A stretch of DNA of 64,000 nucleotides, from NCBI GenBank assembly GCA_903632075.3, contig CAHIKZ030000958.1, forward strand, positions 543,501 to 607,500. The letters are read 5' to 3'. The first letter of the stretch is position 1; each line of letters begins with the position of its first letter. A program made the position numbers and the translations under genes. Below the pieces are notes generated by a model that did no database searches, was not told the DNA's origin, and worked only from the letters and a program-made list of their open reading frames with translations. Below are positions 44,203 through 56,159 of this stretch, piece by piece. The DNA is from Acanthosepion pharaonis (Eukaryota > Mollusca > Cephalopoda > Sepiida > Sepiidae).

Positions 44203-45070
44203 CTTGGTAAACTGACATCTGACTGTTCAAAGATGATTTCAAAAGTAATTAGAAATGACTTCTTTTGAAAATGGACAAAATTTAGCATAATGGTGCTATC
44301 AAGTACCTCCAGAAAAATTGTTTAGTCCCCAAGGACATTCATGCTGACATGGTTACTACATTAGAGGATGACACTCCCACTTTATCAACAGTGCAAAAAT
44401 GTACAAGTGAATTTAGGAGAGGAAAAGAAAATCTTGAAGCTGACCAAAATATACATGGCTAAACACATCACAGCAAAATATGACATTATTTAGGCAGATT
44501 CAGCTGGTTTCTTTGAATGTTTCCTAAAACTAGAGACAAAGAGTCAATCCGTGCAGTGGAAACATTCCTTCTCACCTTCTCCAAAAAAGGCCATTTCATC
44601 TGCAGGGAAGAAAATGGCCTCAGTTTTTTTGGGATGCAAAAGGTATTGTGTTTATTAACTATCTTCAAAAAGGCCATATCATCAATGGAGAGTACTATAC
44701 TGAAGTAGTTACAAAAGGCTATCAAGACCAAATACTCAGAAAAAAATGATGAAAGCCACCTTGTTTCATCAGGACAATTCTCTAGCAGATAAGTCCTTGG
44801 TTTTTATGCTGTGCATGGCTGTGGCTGTGAACTGGTTGATTTGACTTATCTGTTCACCAACATGAAAAAAACACTTGGCTGGAAATGAATATGATGTTAT
44901 ATCTGCTGTGGATTACCTTTTTGACAAACAGTCAATTTTCACTAATGTGATCCAAGCACTGCAACACTGATGGAAAATGGGTGTGAACTGCAAGGGGAAC
45001 TATTTTGAAAAATAAACCTCATTTGGTAATAAGACTTTTTAGCCAACTTTCATAGTACAAGCTGCTCAGT

Positions 45071-45595
45071 CAATGAAAGCTGAATATTTCCTTATAAGGA
45101 AACAGCTAATATTACCATTACACTAGAGCAAAAAATTTCTGTTTATGCTCTAGCTTGCAAGTCTGCAATTCTTTTGGTGAGATACTCCTTTTCAGAGGAT
45201 GCAATTGGTGTATTTTAAGCCCTAAGACAGGACAATAGTATTGACTCAACTTCAATTAAAAAAAAAAAAAAAAAATGTTACAATTTCAAATCAGAACAAA
45301 ATGCACTTCTCCCAATAATAGTATGAAAATGATAAATTTAATTACTTAAAAGATCAGAGCTAAAGATTCCTTCATCTGACATATGCTTAAAAGAAAACAA
45401 AAAAAACTATACTCAATGACAGTAATATAATCAAACCATGGAACTATTTGTTCCTAGGAAAAATTTTTAGCCACAAAGATATTGCCTAAAATCAAAAATA
45501 ATCTTTCAGAAAAATAAACACCTGGTTGTTAACATACAAGTAACATCAAATGGATGTCTTTTTAGGCACATTGATGATATGTAAACATGTTCTTC
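45071..45595. other. AT-rich sequence
   Basis: Nothing recognised. Confidence 0.5.
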
Positions 45596-46300
45596 TATAT
45601 GCTGTATGCCTTCAGGATATGTGCGATCATAGCTCCCCACAATTTTCTGTCTTTTGAAGCTCTTAATAAATTAGTTATCTCTCCTAAACCTTGATCCACT
45701 ATTCATTTACTTAAGCTTGCTAGGTAGGTTATGTGCTGTTTTCCTCTGTTGCTCTTGCCTTCAATTTTACCTGTTATTATCAAATTTGTATCTTATATTT
45801 ATGCCCTAGAAATTTTGACTATTTCTCCAAGATGTTAAGTATGTGTATTTTTGTTTCCATTTTCTCTAAGACTTCATCATTGCTCACATGTTCAGTTCAT
45901 GGTATTCACAGCATTATTCCATAGAACATTTCTGTTGCTACAAGTCTCATATTCATCTGTTTAGCATTCACTAGTATACATGAGAACTGTATTATGTAAT
46001 AGTTCTGTTTTCTATGTTTTCTGTTTCTTAATATTTTACTTAGCTTTTGGAAGGCATCTTTTTTTATCCCAATGTGCTTTCAGATTTCAGTAAATAACTT
46101 CTCATGGACTTCAAAGAGGATTTTTCTGAGACTGTTACAAAAGTGTCTTATTCATCTGTCTAGCATTCACTAACATATATGAGAACTCTATTATGTAACA
46201 GTTCTGTTTTCTTTGTTTTCTGTTTCTTAATATTTTGCTTAGCTTTTGGAAGGAATCTTTCATTTTTCTAAGACTGTTACAAAAGGTAGAAATCAAAAGG
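45596..46300 (-). mobile_element. RTE-type LINE fragment with internal duplication
   Basis: Minus 3' end to about 46085, matching the other copies. A block of about 110 bp (45951-46065) is present again at 46143-46255 with few changes, and 'actgttacaaaa' flanks the second copy on both sides (46131 and 46273). Confidence 0.75.
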
Positions 46301-47118
46301 CACATAGGCTTAGTGAGAAGTGTTGTCCAGAAACAATCACCAAAAGGACATTTTTGCAATTAGAAGCTGAAATATCTAACACTCATGGATTACATTAATT
46401 GGACATTTACTTTATTATTTATATTATCTACCAGATAGTTGTTAGCAAGAATGGTACATACTACTCCCGACCAGTGGGGTGCAAGTCAGATTGGGGACCC
46501 CAGGCAGTGCTTTGCAACCTTCACTCTCTTAACATTTGCTTTTTTCTACCTGTATTTATATAAATTAGAAATTAAACTAAGAATAACTGACTATTAAAGG
46601 TTGAAAAATTTTCAGATTTAGATGTCATTCTGGAGGAGGGGGGATCCAAATTCATGAATGTTAAACGTATTCAACTTTTTAAAAAGAAAAATCTCCAGTT
46701 GATGTTAAAAATTGCCGCAAAACATGATTTATTTAAGATGGAATTATCTATTATGACATATCTCTAATTTGTATTTAGATAAATTGTATTTATTTTCAAT
46801 TTTTCACCTATACTGCATATGATCCATTATTGTAAATTAGATTACAATAAAATTTGTATTTTATATAAATACTACCTATGGAAATTGACATGAAGTAGAG
46901 TGGGGGCACCCAAGACCCTTGCAACAGCCCTGGTTGTTTGTATAATAAAAAGCAGATTTTTGGTATAATTCAGTGACAAATCTCTTTTGGTTTAGATAAA
47001 TCTAATTGAATGTTTTACACTGAAATGGCTGTTTCCATGGAGATGACATGTTAATGCATTGAAAGGTCAAGCTCTTGACTGAACATTATTTAACAATATC
47101 CAAATCTGCAATCAATAC
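46301..47118. other. AT-rich sequence
   Basis: Nothing recognised. Confidence 0.5.
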
Positions 47119-47394
47119 ACTAGTATTATGGATGGTTGACCAACAACTAAAAAGTTTCAGTCATACAATTGTGATGATTTACAATGAGCATCTAAAAAGC
47201 ATCTTACAATCTGATAAATACAGTATTGATTAATGAAATGGTTTTCATTTATCAAAAAATATCTAACATATAAAAAGGATGATTGTGAACAATTTTATTC
47301 ACCCATTAATGCCCAACATCCTATTTTTTAGATAGGTAGGCATTGAGAGAAAGCTAATGCTGCAACAAAATTTTACCCCTGTAACAACAAGTTA

Positions 47395-47494
47395 TTAAAT
47401 TTTCAATCACCAGGCAGCTGATTTTACAACAAAAGTCTAAGCTCTCCAATTAACAATTCCTAGCCATTTTTCATTACACCACCAGCACACCCAA
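47395..47494 (-). mobile_element. tRNA head and linker of a 5S-tRNA composite SINE
   Basis: Minus strand, 3' of the 5S unit: linker 'aagcttgggtgtgctgg', then head GGTGGTGTAATGAAAAATGG and 'ttggagagctta'. The head matches the SINE heads at 16.7 and 24.4 kb. Confidence 0.7.
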
Positions 47495-47611
47495 GCTTAC
47501 AGCCTGGTATTCCCGAAATGGTCACTCATCTAGGTACTGACCAAGCTCGACATTGCTTAAATTTGGTGATTATACAGGAACCAGTGTTACAGCATGATGC
47601 AACCATAAGGC
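47495..47611 (-). pseudogene. 5S rRNA-derived unit of a composite SINE
   Basis: 117 bp aligning along the entire 5S rRNA on minus: GCCTTATGGTTGCATCATG, CACTGGTTCC, ATCACCAAATTTAAGCAATG, GGTCAGTACCTAGATGAGTG, GGGAATACCAGGCTGTAAG. The internal control region is largely kept. It joins a tRNA-like SINE head through a short linker, so it is a module of a mobile element and not a free gene. Confidence 0.85.
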
Positions 47612-47739
47612 TACTGGGTTATATAAATAGAATAAAAGATATATAAATCTACTACAATTGTTACAATAGTATTAGAGATTGTTAGTCAACAACTGAAAAG
47701 CATAAGTTAGACCGTTGCAATGATTTACATTGAGTGGTT

Positions 47740-47741
<2 letters not shown>

Positions 47742-47786
<45 letters not shown>
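47742..47786. repeat. poly-A tract, 45 nt
   Basis: Uninterrupted A(45), the longest homopolymer in the window. Confidence 0.98.
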
Positions 47787-47789
<3 letters not shown>

Positions 47790-47920
47790 TTTTACAGTAT
47801 GACAAATACAGCATATGCTATGCTACATATATGTTCAACCCATCAAATAGAATATTGCCATTGCCAGTCAGCTGACAAATACAATCTGCAGATTGATTGA
47901 TAAAATGGATTTTCTTTACT

Positions 47921-48992
47921 TTTCAAAGATAGATATAAGAATCATATTCGTGACTGATTCCATTAATTTAATGATTTTGGTCTTCTAAGTAATAGTTATT
48001 TTTACATTTGATTCAGTATCCATATATTTAGTTGCTTATCATGAAAATGGTTCTTCACTTGACTACTAGTAGGTCAAATATTATCTGCCTTCAACAACCT
48101 AATTCAGTAACACTCTACCTTGAGTGGCTACTGGGCCTTGTATTGGTGAACAACAGTAAAGGACAGAAAAAAGATCCAGTCCGCTTGCAAGAACATGAAT
48201 TTTTCATAAGCATATATAAATGATTTTGATATGGGTACATGCCATAAAACATGTTAGCCCCTTAGATATATTAGCAAGTGTATTCTTTGGGTGCTCCCAT
48301 TATTGTAACCCTGTGCCAGACTAAACCAATCTTAATAAATATCTACAGACAAAACCTGCAATACTTGATAAACTAATTGCATGCAACTTCAATGAACTTG
48401 AAATTCATTTACTGTGATTTGGAAAGCTAGAACCATTTCCGGTTTTACAGATGAAATTAATCACTTTTTTTTTTCCAAATCTTTTTGGAAATTTTTACAA
48501 GACTCAAGTTTAGTTGTCATGACAACCTGTGAGTGCACATTTGCTGATTGTGCCTTCATTCCTGGATGCAGAGTAGTTAATTTAAAAAAAAATTGATTGT
48601 TAAGAAATTGTAGTCAGGGAGGGGGGGGATCTCAAAATCTATTCTGTTAACTTGAGACAAATATGTTTCTAAGAAACATTTTAGTTATGATGTAATGATA
48701 AAATAAATGAAAAATAGAATTATTTTTATTACTGCTATCAAAACAGACATGTTCAATAGAAAAAGAGTAGAAAAAAATATAATTACCATGAAAAGTAATT
48801 TGAAAACGAAAGGAAAGTCAATAAAGAAAGACATTGATCTTTTTCATTCCTCTCTCTTCAGAAAATGATTGAGAAATTAAAAGAAATGGGCACCACAACT
48901 AAAAAGGGAGATATTTTCTAAATAAGAATGTAAAGATATACATATCCTATTATAATTATGCTTGTCCCTCCCTTTGTTAGGTCACAAAACTG
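47921..48992. other. AT-rich sequence
   Basis: Nothing recognised. Confidence 0.5.
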
Positions 48993-49500
48993 TTACACAC
49001 TGCCAATGCCTCCTAAATAATGGACTATTCCATTTTGATTGAAAGGAATGAGGGGAAAAGACATTACTTGATTTCAGTGAGAAAATTAAAGAAAGAATAG
49101 AAGAGAAGTGGAGAGAGAGAGAATTAGATCAAGTTGATAAGAACAGGTACTACACTTTGATCTGAGCCAAAAAGCAGCAAAGATTTGGAGACTGTGGTAG
49201 ATGTGCCACTTTTCAGATGCACAATAAAGAACACGAGAAGCCAAGTAAGGTAATCACCAAAAATCCATAAATAAAATAATATTGTCTGCTGAATTATTTT
49301 TAAATTATTATTAAGAGAAATGTTAATAAGATGGGGACTTGGCTAGAAAAAAAGGAGGGAAGATAGAAATGTTCAACACTGCCTGCCAATAACTTATAAA
49401 TAATGGACTATTCTATTTTGATTGCGTTTAAAAAAAAAGAAAAAAAAAAAAAAAGCTACTTGGTTCCAATGAGAAAATGATTGAAGGATAGAAAGGGAAG
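48993..49500. repeat. direct duplication, period about 380 bp
   Basis: 'taaataatggactattc.attttgattg' and flanks occur near 49013 and 49392, with alike sequence for about 100 bp on the right. Confidence 0.65.
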
Positions 49501-49827
49501 ATAAAAGTGTTTAATGGCTATTTCAGTGAAATGGAAAAATTGTCAATTTCTAATTTTTCATTTGTACTCTCTTCTTAAAATAACAACCAGCATTCATATT
49601 TATGATTGTTATTGCAATATTCTGTTAAAGTTATTAAACTTAAATATTTAACAATGTGGTAGGGGAATTCTATAGGTATTTTATTGTCATAGAACTCACC
49701 ATGTGCTTATTCAATTATTAATTGAAAAATTAAGATTCATCAGAAAATTCAAATAGGAAAACCGTAGAATTTCCACAGGTCTTTCTAGTATATATATTAA
49801 TAATATAGTAATATCTGTATATAAAAA

Positions 49828-50517
49828 TCAATTGCAAGAAGACAAAATGCATGGTTGTGAGCAAAAGTATGTGCCCAACATGCAAATTACAATTGGAGAT
49901 ACTAAAATCAAACAAGTACAACTTAAATATCTGGGAAATGTTTTAACAGGACAGAAAGTGTGACACTGAAATCTGAAGGTGCATTGGGATAGTGAAAAAT
50001 GACTTCCAAGGCTAAGCAAAGTAATAAGAAACAGAAAAAAATTAATTAGAAACAAAAAAAAAAAAAGAAAAGAGTACTGAATTGTTGCATAATATCAGTC
50101 CTCCTATATGACAGTGAATACTGGACAATCTCTTCACAGGTGAATAAGAGACTTGAATCACCAGAAACGTAGTTCTACAGAAGAATGCTGAGAATACAAT
50201 AAACCAAAGATGAGAGAAATGACGAAGTTTTAGAGAAAATGGAAACAAAAATGGCACATACTTAACATTAGAGAGTTGAAATTTCTAGGGCACATGAGGA
50301 AAGAGGGGTTAGAAAATTTAATACTCACAGGAAAGATTGAAGACAAGAGTGACAGAGGAAAACAACACATAACCTACCTGGCAAACTTGAAGAAATAGGT
50401 AGCAGAACAAATTTTAGGAGAGATAATGAAAAGACAAAATTTATTAAGAGTGACAAAGGACAGGAAGTTGTGGAGAACCATGATAACTAATGTCCTGAAG
50501 GAACAAGACACCTAGAA
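49828..50517 (+). mobile_element. RTE-type LINE, 3' fragment
   Basis: Plus strand, from the 'NCKKTKC...SKSMCP' region to the common 3' end at 50517. Many stops and shifts. A poly-A-like A tract at 50047-50064 has expanded inside it. Confidence 0.75.
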
Positions 50518-50520
50518 GGT

Positions 50521-51020
50521 TTGGTTTACGGCATATCAACTCCAATGGGTTATTTAATACCGGCAAGATTTTTATTGCAGGTAACATTTTTTTTTTTCCA
50601 AAAATGTATTGCTGGTAATAATTTTGTTTTTATCTTTCTTCTATTAAGTATGTCTACTTTAGTAGCAATAATAAAATTTTGCACTCAAAGAAAATCAATA
50701 ATTCTTTTTTAATAACTAGTTTTGACATCATATGCTGTTAAAATTTGTTTTTTAAAACGTTTTTATAAATTTTAACAAACAATCAAAAAGGGCAAGGAGT
50801 CATTGTAATTATTCCTGTTGATTCTACTGCTTAATGTGAATTTAAATATATAATATGAAAATAAAATAACCTAGTAGATTATGTGCTTAATGGCATATCA
50901 ACTTCTTATGGGTCATTTAATGCCAAAATTTAATTTTTTTGAGAGCTTGAGTAATTTTTTCTTTTTACAAAAATTTATTGCTAATTTTTTCTTTTTTCTT
51001 TTACAAAAAAATGTTGTTGG
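50521..51020. repeat. two copies of a tail C-like sequence
   Basis: 50523-50620 and 50889-51020 both begin 'ggcatatcaactyc...gggt.atttaa', like the terminal phrase of tail C, and continue with similar T-rich DNA. Confidence 0.45.
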
Positions 51021-51065
51021 TAATTTTTTTTTTTTTTTTTTTTTAAATCTAATTCTTCATTTTTT

Positions 51066-51227
51066 TTTACCCCAATTTTGGGGTTCAATATTTATCCATA
51101 GCTGGGGCCCATCCTGGATCATCATGGACCTGGTAACAGCAGCAATTAAAGGCAGTTCTACACTCCTCAAAACCTTCTGATCAAAGGTCTTGCTACTGAT
51201 GTAGTTTATCGTTATACCCAGGATGAA
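51066..51227 (+). repeat. repeat shared with 28935-29105
   Basis: About 75% alike; ends 'tatacccaggatga'. Confidence 0.6.
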
Positions 51228-51400
51228 CCTAGTGGATTAAAGCATTGGTTCATAGATTTGGTGGCATAAAAATTGTGAGTTCAATCCTTGGGCTGGGCTT
51301 TGTGTACTTGGACTCTGTGGAAACCTGGCAAGCAATAACTGAGCAGTACTAAAAATAAGAACTAAACGAGATACTCCTAGACATGGCTAGTGAAATGAGA
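51228..51400 (+). mobile_element. tRNA-derived SINE, different family
   Basis: Head: 'acctagtggattaaagc' (box A-like) and GAGTTCAATCC (box B-like), then 'gctgggctttgtgtacttg', a phrase I recall from common molluscan SINEs. The head resembles the tRNA-like units at 10.4 and 35.4 kb. Confidence 0.65.
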
Positions 51401-52148
51401 ACAGTCTACCCCTATAGATTCAATAAAGGATTCAATTTGGGATTCTGTCTAGGTTACCCAGATCAACATGCACATGATGAAGGCCAGAGTACACAACTGT
51501 TAAAACATTGTGATAGCAATAAAGAAGACAATAATCTTCTTGTAAAATAGTATAACTAATGAAAATAAAAAGTGAAACAAATTGTATAATGCAGAATTTG
51601 CCTGAATGAGTGTAACATTTTAGAGGCACCAATTGCATTTCCATCAAATTCAGAATACACACATAAAAGGGATTTGATTAGAATTTTTTTTAAAAATAGC
51701 ACAATGATTGGGGGGGGGGGATATCTATAGTTGTTCAGGCAGATAAATTTAAAAAAAATATTTTTCTTAGTTTTTTTTTTTTTTTTTTTTGAGACTATTA
51801 GTTAAGGTTACATTGGAATGCAGAGTGAAACAATCTTGTTTTTCCTGCACTCATTACAGACATTCCACCAATACAAATATAAACCAAATTGCTGCCGTTT
51901 AATCCTAATTAAAATTTGGTTGTTGATTAAAATTCCAAATCTGCTTAACATCTCTTCTTATACTTGTAAGAGAATAATCTAAACTTGTGTTTTGTCAGAA
52001 GTTTATTCTCATTAATTTAGCAGAATAGAGCAAAAATAAAAAAAATAAAAAAAGAAGTTTTTGCTGTTGTTGACACAATTTTTACCCTCTGCATCCTGAA
52101 CTTGGCAAATAGTTTTAAGGAATATGACAACCTCACCACAAATATGAT
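51401..52148. other. AT-rich sequence
   Basis: G(10) at 51711-51720 and T-rich tracts. No gene. Confidence 0.5.
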
Positions 52149-52243
52149 TGGTTTCAAGGAATATGAAACAGACATGCTAATGGTTTCAGGGAACAAGGAA
52201 CAGACATGCTAATGGTTTCAGGGAACATGAAAAAGACATGATC
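52149..52243. repeat. three copies of a 32-bp unit
   Basis: Units read 'tggtttcagggaacaaggaa' plus 'cagacatgctaa' with small changes. Confidence 0.88.
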
Positions 52244-52431
52244 ACGAAGCTCAAACACTAGACACAAAGAATGTTTTATTTTGCTTTATATAGATTTTTT
52301 TATTGTGAAATAAAATTCTTAGCCTAGTTAGGTTGTGAATATGAAAGGATTTTGATTAAAAAAAAGCAGAAATAATGTTTGTAATTTATTCAATCAGACA
52401 TGCCTAAAAAGAGAATTTGCTGCCTAAATTG

Positions 52432-52432
<1 letters not shown>

Positions 52433-52502
<70 letters not shown>

Positions 52503-52512
52503 ATATATGTGT
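52433..52512. repeat. (CA)n(TA)n(TG)n self-complementary microsatellite
   Basis: CA units, then about 22 TA, then TG units, so the tract as a whole can fold back on itself. Confidence 0.95.
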
Positions 52513-52518
52513 GTGTGA

Positions 52519-53515
52519 CTTCCAAAAGCTAAGCAAAGTATTAAGAAACAAGAAAATCTCACTAGAAACAAATAAGAGTACTGTTATGTAATATTATTTT
52601 AAGTATAAGACAAGTATGTCTTCGTATGGGACTTATTCAACCTATACAGTGAGGCAATTCTGAGAGAATTTGAAGTCCTACCAGGATTCATTATTAGCGG
52701 CCACAACATAAGATATGCAGATAATGCAGTGTTGATAGCAAACACAAAAGAAACTACAAGAACTCTTACAGAAGGTAGTGAAGGAAAGCAAGAAGAAAAG
52801 ACTAAACTTCAATTGCAAGAAGACAGAATGCATAGTCATTAGCAAAAGTATATGCCCAACAAGTAAATTACAAATTGGAAATACCAAAATCAAACAAGTG
52901 CAGAAATTTAAATATCTGGGAAGTGTTTTAACAGAGGATGGAAAGTGTGAGACTGAAATGCATAGACAGATTGCTTAGGCTTTGGAATGCATCTTTCCCT
53001 ATCCCAAAGTATTAAGAAACAAAAATTTCATTAAAAACAAAGAAAAGTGTACTGAACTGTTATATAATATCAGTCCTCCTGTATGCCAGTAAATGCCGGA
53101 CACACTCCTCACAGATGAAGTGGAAACTTGAGGCAGCAGAAATGTGGTTCTACAGGAGGATGCTGAGTATACCATGGAATGAATGTATGAGCAACAACAA
53201 GGTTTTAGAAAAAATGGAAACAAAAAGGAAACTTATACTTAACATCAGAAAGAGAAAGCTGAAATTTCTGGGGCACAGAATAAGGATAGAGAGATTGGAA
53301 TATCTGGCACTCGCAAGACAGATTGAAGGCAAGAGGAAAACAACGCATAACTTCTGGTTGACAGAAGAAGGTTTAGGAGAAAGAAAAAAAAGACAACATT
53401 TATTAAGAAGTGTTACAAAGAAAGTAGAGGAAATTTTAGAGAGCCATGATCGCCTATGTTCTGAAGAGTCACAGCACAGAGAAGATACTGATTTCATTCC
53501 TATTGAACTAGAGTA
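52519..53515 (+). mobile_element. RTE-type LINE, rearranged, with mutated RT motif C
   Basis: From about 52600 the frame shows the LYSEAILREFE region, then RYADNAVL at 52713-52736, where the second catalytic Asp of YADD is Asn. A frame change leads to KYLGSVLTEDGKCETE, and a 140-codon frame from 53115 covers AAEMWFYRRMLSIPW, KRKLKFLGHRIR, RQIEGKRKTT. A 60-bp piece (52519-52580, FQ-KLSKVLRNKKI) lies upstream of the RT motif although it belongs downstream, so two copies are joined or rearranged. The protein would be inactive. Confidence 0.8.
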
Positions 53516-54159
53516 TGACTTTCACTTTTTAACTTAAGGATTGAACTTACAACTAGCTTGATATATTTTATCAATATTCTTATCCACTTATCTATCAATA
53601 TTCTTATTCTTAGAAATTTTTCTGTCTTGTGGCAAGCGTGTCAGTACAGACACAAAAGAAGCCCTGAGTCACATGCACACGTCTGTCCAAGACAGTAACA
53701 TCTGGGTTTCACCATTAACAGCAGAACAGCTTAGCATATACAGATATGAGCCTCTCTGCAACTTGTTCAGAACCAGGTCTGTGTCAACCATCTCGTGCCA
53801 AAAGTGATGGGAGAACCAGCAGTCACTTTTGGCAATACTAGATTTGTTATTGTCGGAGATTCAGTGTCTTGTAAAAATGTTCTCTTGGCACATTTTGTTC
53901 CCCAGAAGTTATGTACCACATGTCATGCTGTGGTTTCACTCATCATTATTCAGTTTGTTATTTCCTTCAGTCTCTCTCCCTTCTCTGCCTGTTCCCCCTT
54001 AACTGTTACAAGAACAATCCCCTAACCTCAACACACCCTTGCCTTATTTTCCTACACATCTTAAACCAAGTTGGTGAGGAGGAGTTATTGCAAATAATTA
54101 AATTGGTTGTATTATGTTTTGTATAATATGATTAATTTTATTTTTTTTTTTATTGGGAT
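53516..54159. other. less AT-rich stretch, unrecognised
   Basis: 53625-54060 is richer in GC than its flanks. A 76-codon plus frame (53795-54025) shows no known motif. It may be an old insert. Confidence 0.4.
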
Positions 54160-54918
54160 CCATGGGAGATATATTGGTACTAATGGGATTTTTTATGATT
54201 TTCTCATCCTGTTTGTAGTTAGCATGCATCTGGTTACAATATAAGAGTTTGATATATTTAAGGTCCTTTGAGGAAGTACAATGCTCTATTTGATGTGCGT
54301 TGAGGTTTTTGATAATTCATCTTGTTTGTTCATGTACAATGTAGTTTGGGGAGTCATTATTAATGAGAATTTGCTTAATATTTTTTAGTTAAGTGTAGAA
54401 AATCTTTTGTGGAGGAATTAATTTGTCCTCAATTAATTAAATTCTGTATAAGTGCTATTTTGTAGTAATTAGGACATTCACTCTTATAGTTGTGAATGCA
54501 AGACTTTTTGTTGGTTGTTTTTTTATATGGGGGGTAGGTAGCAAATGTGTTGTCTCTATTAAAATGTCAAGGAAAGGGATTTTGTTATCTTTGTTAAGTT
54601 CATATGTGAACTTGAGGACAGATTTATTTTTGAAAGATTTTTTGGAGTTCAAGTATTTCTTCTATGATTTTAACTAAAATAAGAATATCATTTACATAAC
54701 GTAGATTAGATGGAGGGTTTCTTGGTAGTGCTAAAAATATTATTTTCTAGAATGGCCATGTTGAAATTGCTGAAGGTTGGACCCAGAACTGAACCCATAG
54801 AAACACTGTCTCATTACACATATGTTATTTCTGAGATCATAGAATGAGACTTCCATAGTACAGGTTAAAAGTAATTTTCTTAGTATTCTAGGTTTAATTT
54901 TTAATGGAGGGAGAGATG

Positions 54919-54953
<35 letters not shown>

Positions 54954-55140
54954 ATAAAAATGCCAATGGTTTCTCTAACTGGAATGTTAGTAAAAAGATT
55001 TTCAATGTCAAGTGATGCTATAATTTCATTATTAAGCTTTTGGTTTTTTAATATTTGTATAAGTTCAAGGGTTGATTTAATGCTGTATTTTGTTAGGTAT
55101 GTATGGTGTAATTAATTGGTTAAGTATTTTAGTTAGTTGG
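54160..55140 (-). mobile_element. Penelope-like reverse transcriptase fragment
   Basis: Minus strand, with stops and shifts, in order: ASLDIENLFTNIPV (motif A, catalytic Asp present) near 55020, SMGSVLGPTFSNFNMAILEN near 54770, LRYVNDILIL near 54700 (motif C YVDD changed to YVND), then ELNKDNKIPFLDILIETT near 54590. The order and the 'NKIPFLDILI' segment fit Penelope-like elements. A (TA)n tract at 54925-54951 interrupts it. No GIY-YIG domain follows, unlike the fragment at 35.6 kb. Confidence 0.82.
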
Positions 55141-55694
55141 TAAACAGGAGTAGGAATTTGGGATATAATAGAAAGAGTGGAAAGTTAGGTTTGTGTGTTT
55201 TGATTCATTTGCTTTGAAGAAAAATATGTGAACGTTTTCATTGTTTAATCATAAATTATCATTACCAACTACAAATATATATATATATATATATATTTCT
55301 TCCAAAATTAAAGCCACTATACAAAGCTTAGAACAGCTTCATTGTCCGTTATATTTAACAATACATGCTTGAATTGATGATCTGCTGCCCCAATGCACTA
55401 TATATATATATATATATATATAAATGGGCTGCTACTCATTTCTGAGCACGACTGTCTTCTGGTTGGGGGGGGGTGTATCTAATCTCTGTTGCAGATGCCT
55501 GTTCAGGCAAATTTTGTGTTTATTCTGAAACACATAGTTGTAGTATTAACCACAGGTGGGATATTTTTTAGAGATAAGTTTCTGGTTGAGAGTGCATAGT
55601 CGGATGTGATCACCTGTTCGAATAAAGTCAAACCCTTAGTTATGCTGGACTTCATGCTAGATTAAGTATCAACTACTCCCGGACAGTTCTTCTG
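55141..55694. other. mixed sequence with two (TA)n tracts
   Basis: (TA)n at 55275-55297 and 55399-55422. 55430-55660 is less AT-rich and unrecognised. Confidence 0.5.
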
Positions 55695-55735
55695 TCTACC
55701 CAATTTCATTTGTAAGGCTTGGGGTCAACCAATAG
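55695..55735 (-). mobile_element. tiny fragment of an octopus-type SINE
   Basis: 'tctgtctacccaatttcatt' followed by 'tgtaaggcttggggtc' resembles, inverted, the body of a tRNA-derived SINE I recall from octopus genomes. Very short, so uncertain. Confidence 0.4.
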
Positions 55736-56159
55736 CATGCATGTATATACACATACTGAACATTATCAGCCATTGTGAGTCTACTGCTTGACAAAGGCCT
55801 TTTCGCAAATCCTTTGATGATGACTATGTTATTCTCTGCAATGTTTACCAATACAACCTTCATCTTTCCATCTTCAGTCTGGCCTTTTCTGATTTTCTAC
55901 CCTGTGGCCTACTCAACCAACTTTTTGTTCCATCTGTTAGCATTTTATTTTCTTTCTTGCTCCGTCCCCATTTTTGATGTTTAATCATATCTATCATATC
56001 TCATTTTGGTCTGTTCTTTAATCCAAGTTGATTTTTTTTTCTATCTCTTAGAATTATCTCTCGCAATGCTCTTTTTATTGATCTTTGTACATTGCTAAGA
56101 TTTTTTTTTCAAGAGATTTCATTAAATTTCCATGTTTTGCGAAACATCAAAACTGACAT
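55736..56159. other. sequence without recognised features
   Basis: A 69-codon plus frame at 55775 has no motif. Confidence 0.45.

Larger units (their letters stand above)
42951..45070 (+). mobile_element. decayed mariner transposon interrupted by an LTR
   Basis: Left end 'ggctgaaaagttcatag' is mariner-like. The transposase frame is read in pieces: AIKYLQKNCLVPKDIHADMV and TLSTVQKCTSEFRRG (helix-turn-helix region), VQWKH, then MASVFWDAKG-like and INGEYYTEVV-like segments, HQDN (second catalytic Asp), TNMKKTLG. The first catalytic Asp block (MDE) and the segment with the third Asp are deleted, and stops are frequent, so it is inactive. Removing the insert at 43061-44202 leaves a 5' leader of ordinary length before the coding part. 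The right end is diverged. Confidence 0.8.
47119..47920. repeat. direct repeats split by a SINE
   Basis: 47119-47270 and 47666-47920 are similar (shared 'caacaact.aaaag', 'tgatttaca.tgag', 'ataaatacag', 'gattgat.aaatgg'). The second copy is enlarged by A(45). The composite SINE at 47395-47611 lies between them. Confidence 0.7.

Noticed and set aside
43931..44268. Overlapping 62-89 codon plus frames at 43.9-44.3 kb
   Set aside because: They lie in the candidate LTR, are Phe/Leu-rich from pyrimidine tracts, and have no motif.
53795..54025. 76-codon plus frame starting MPKVMGEPAV
   Set aside because: No motif, no splice support, low-complexity second half.
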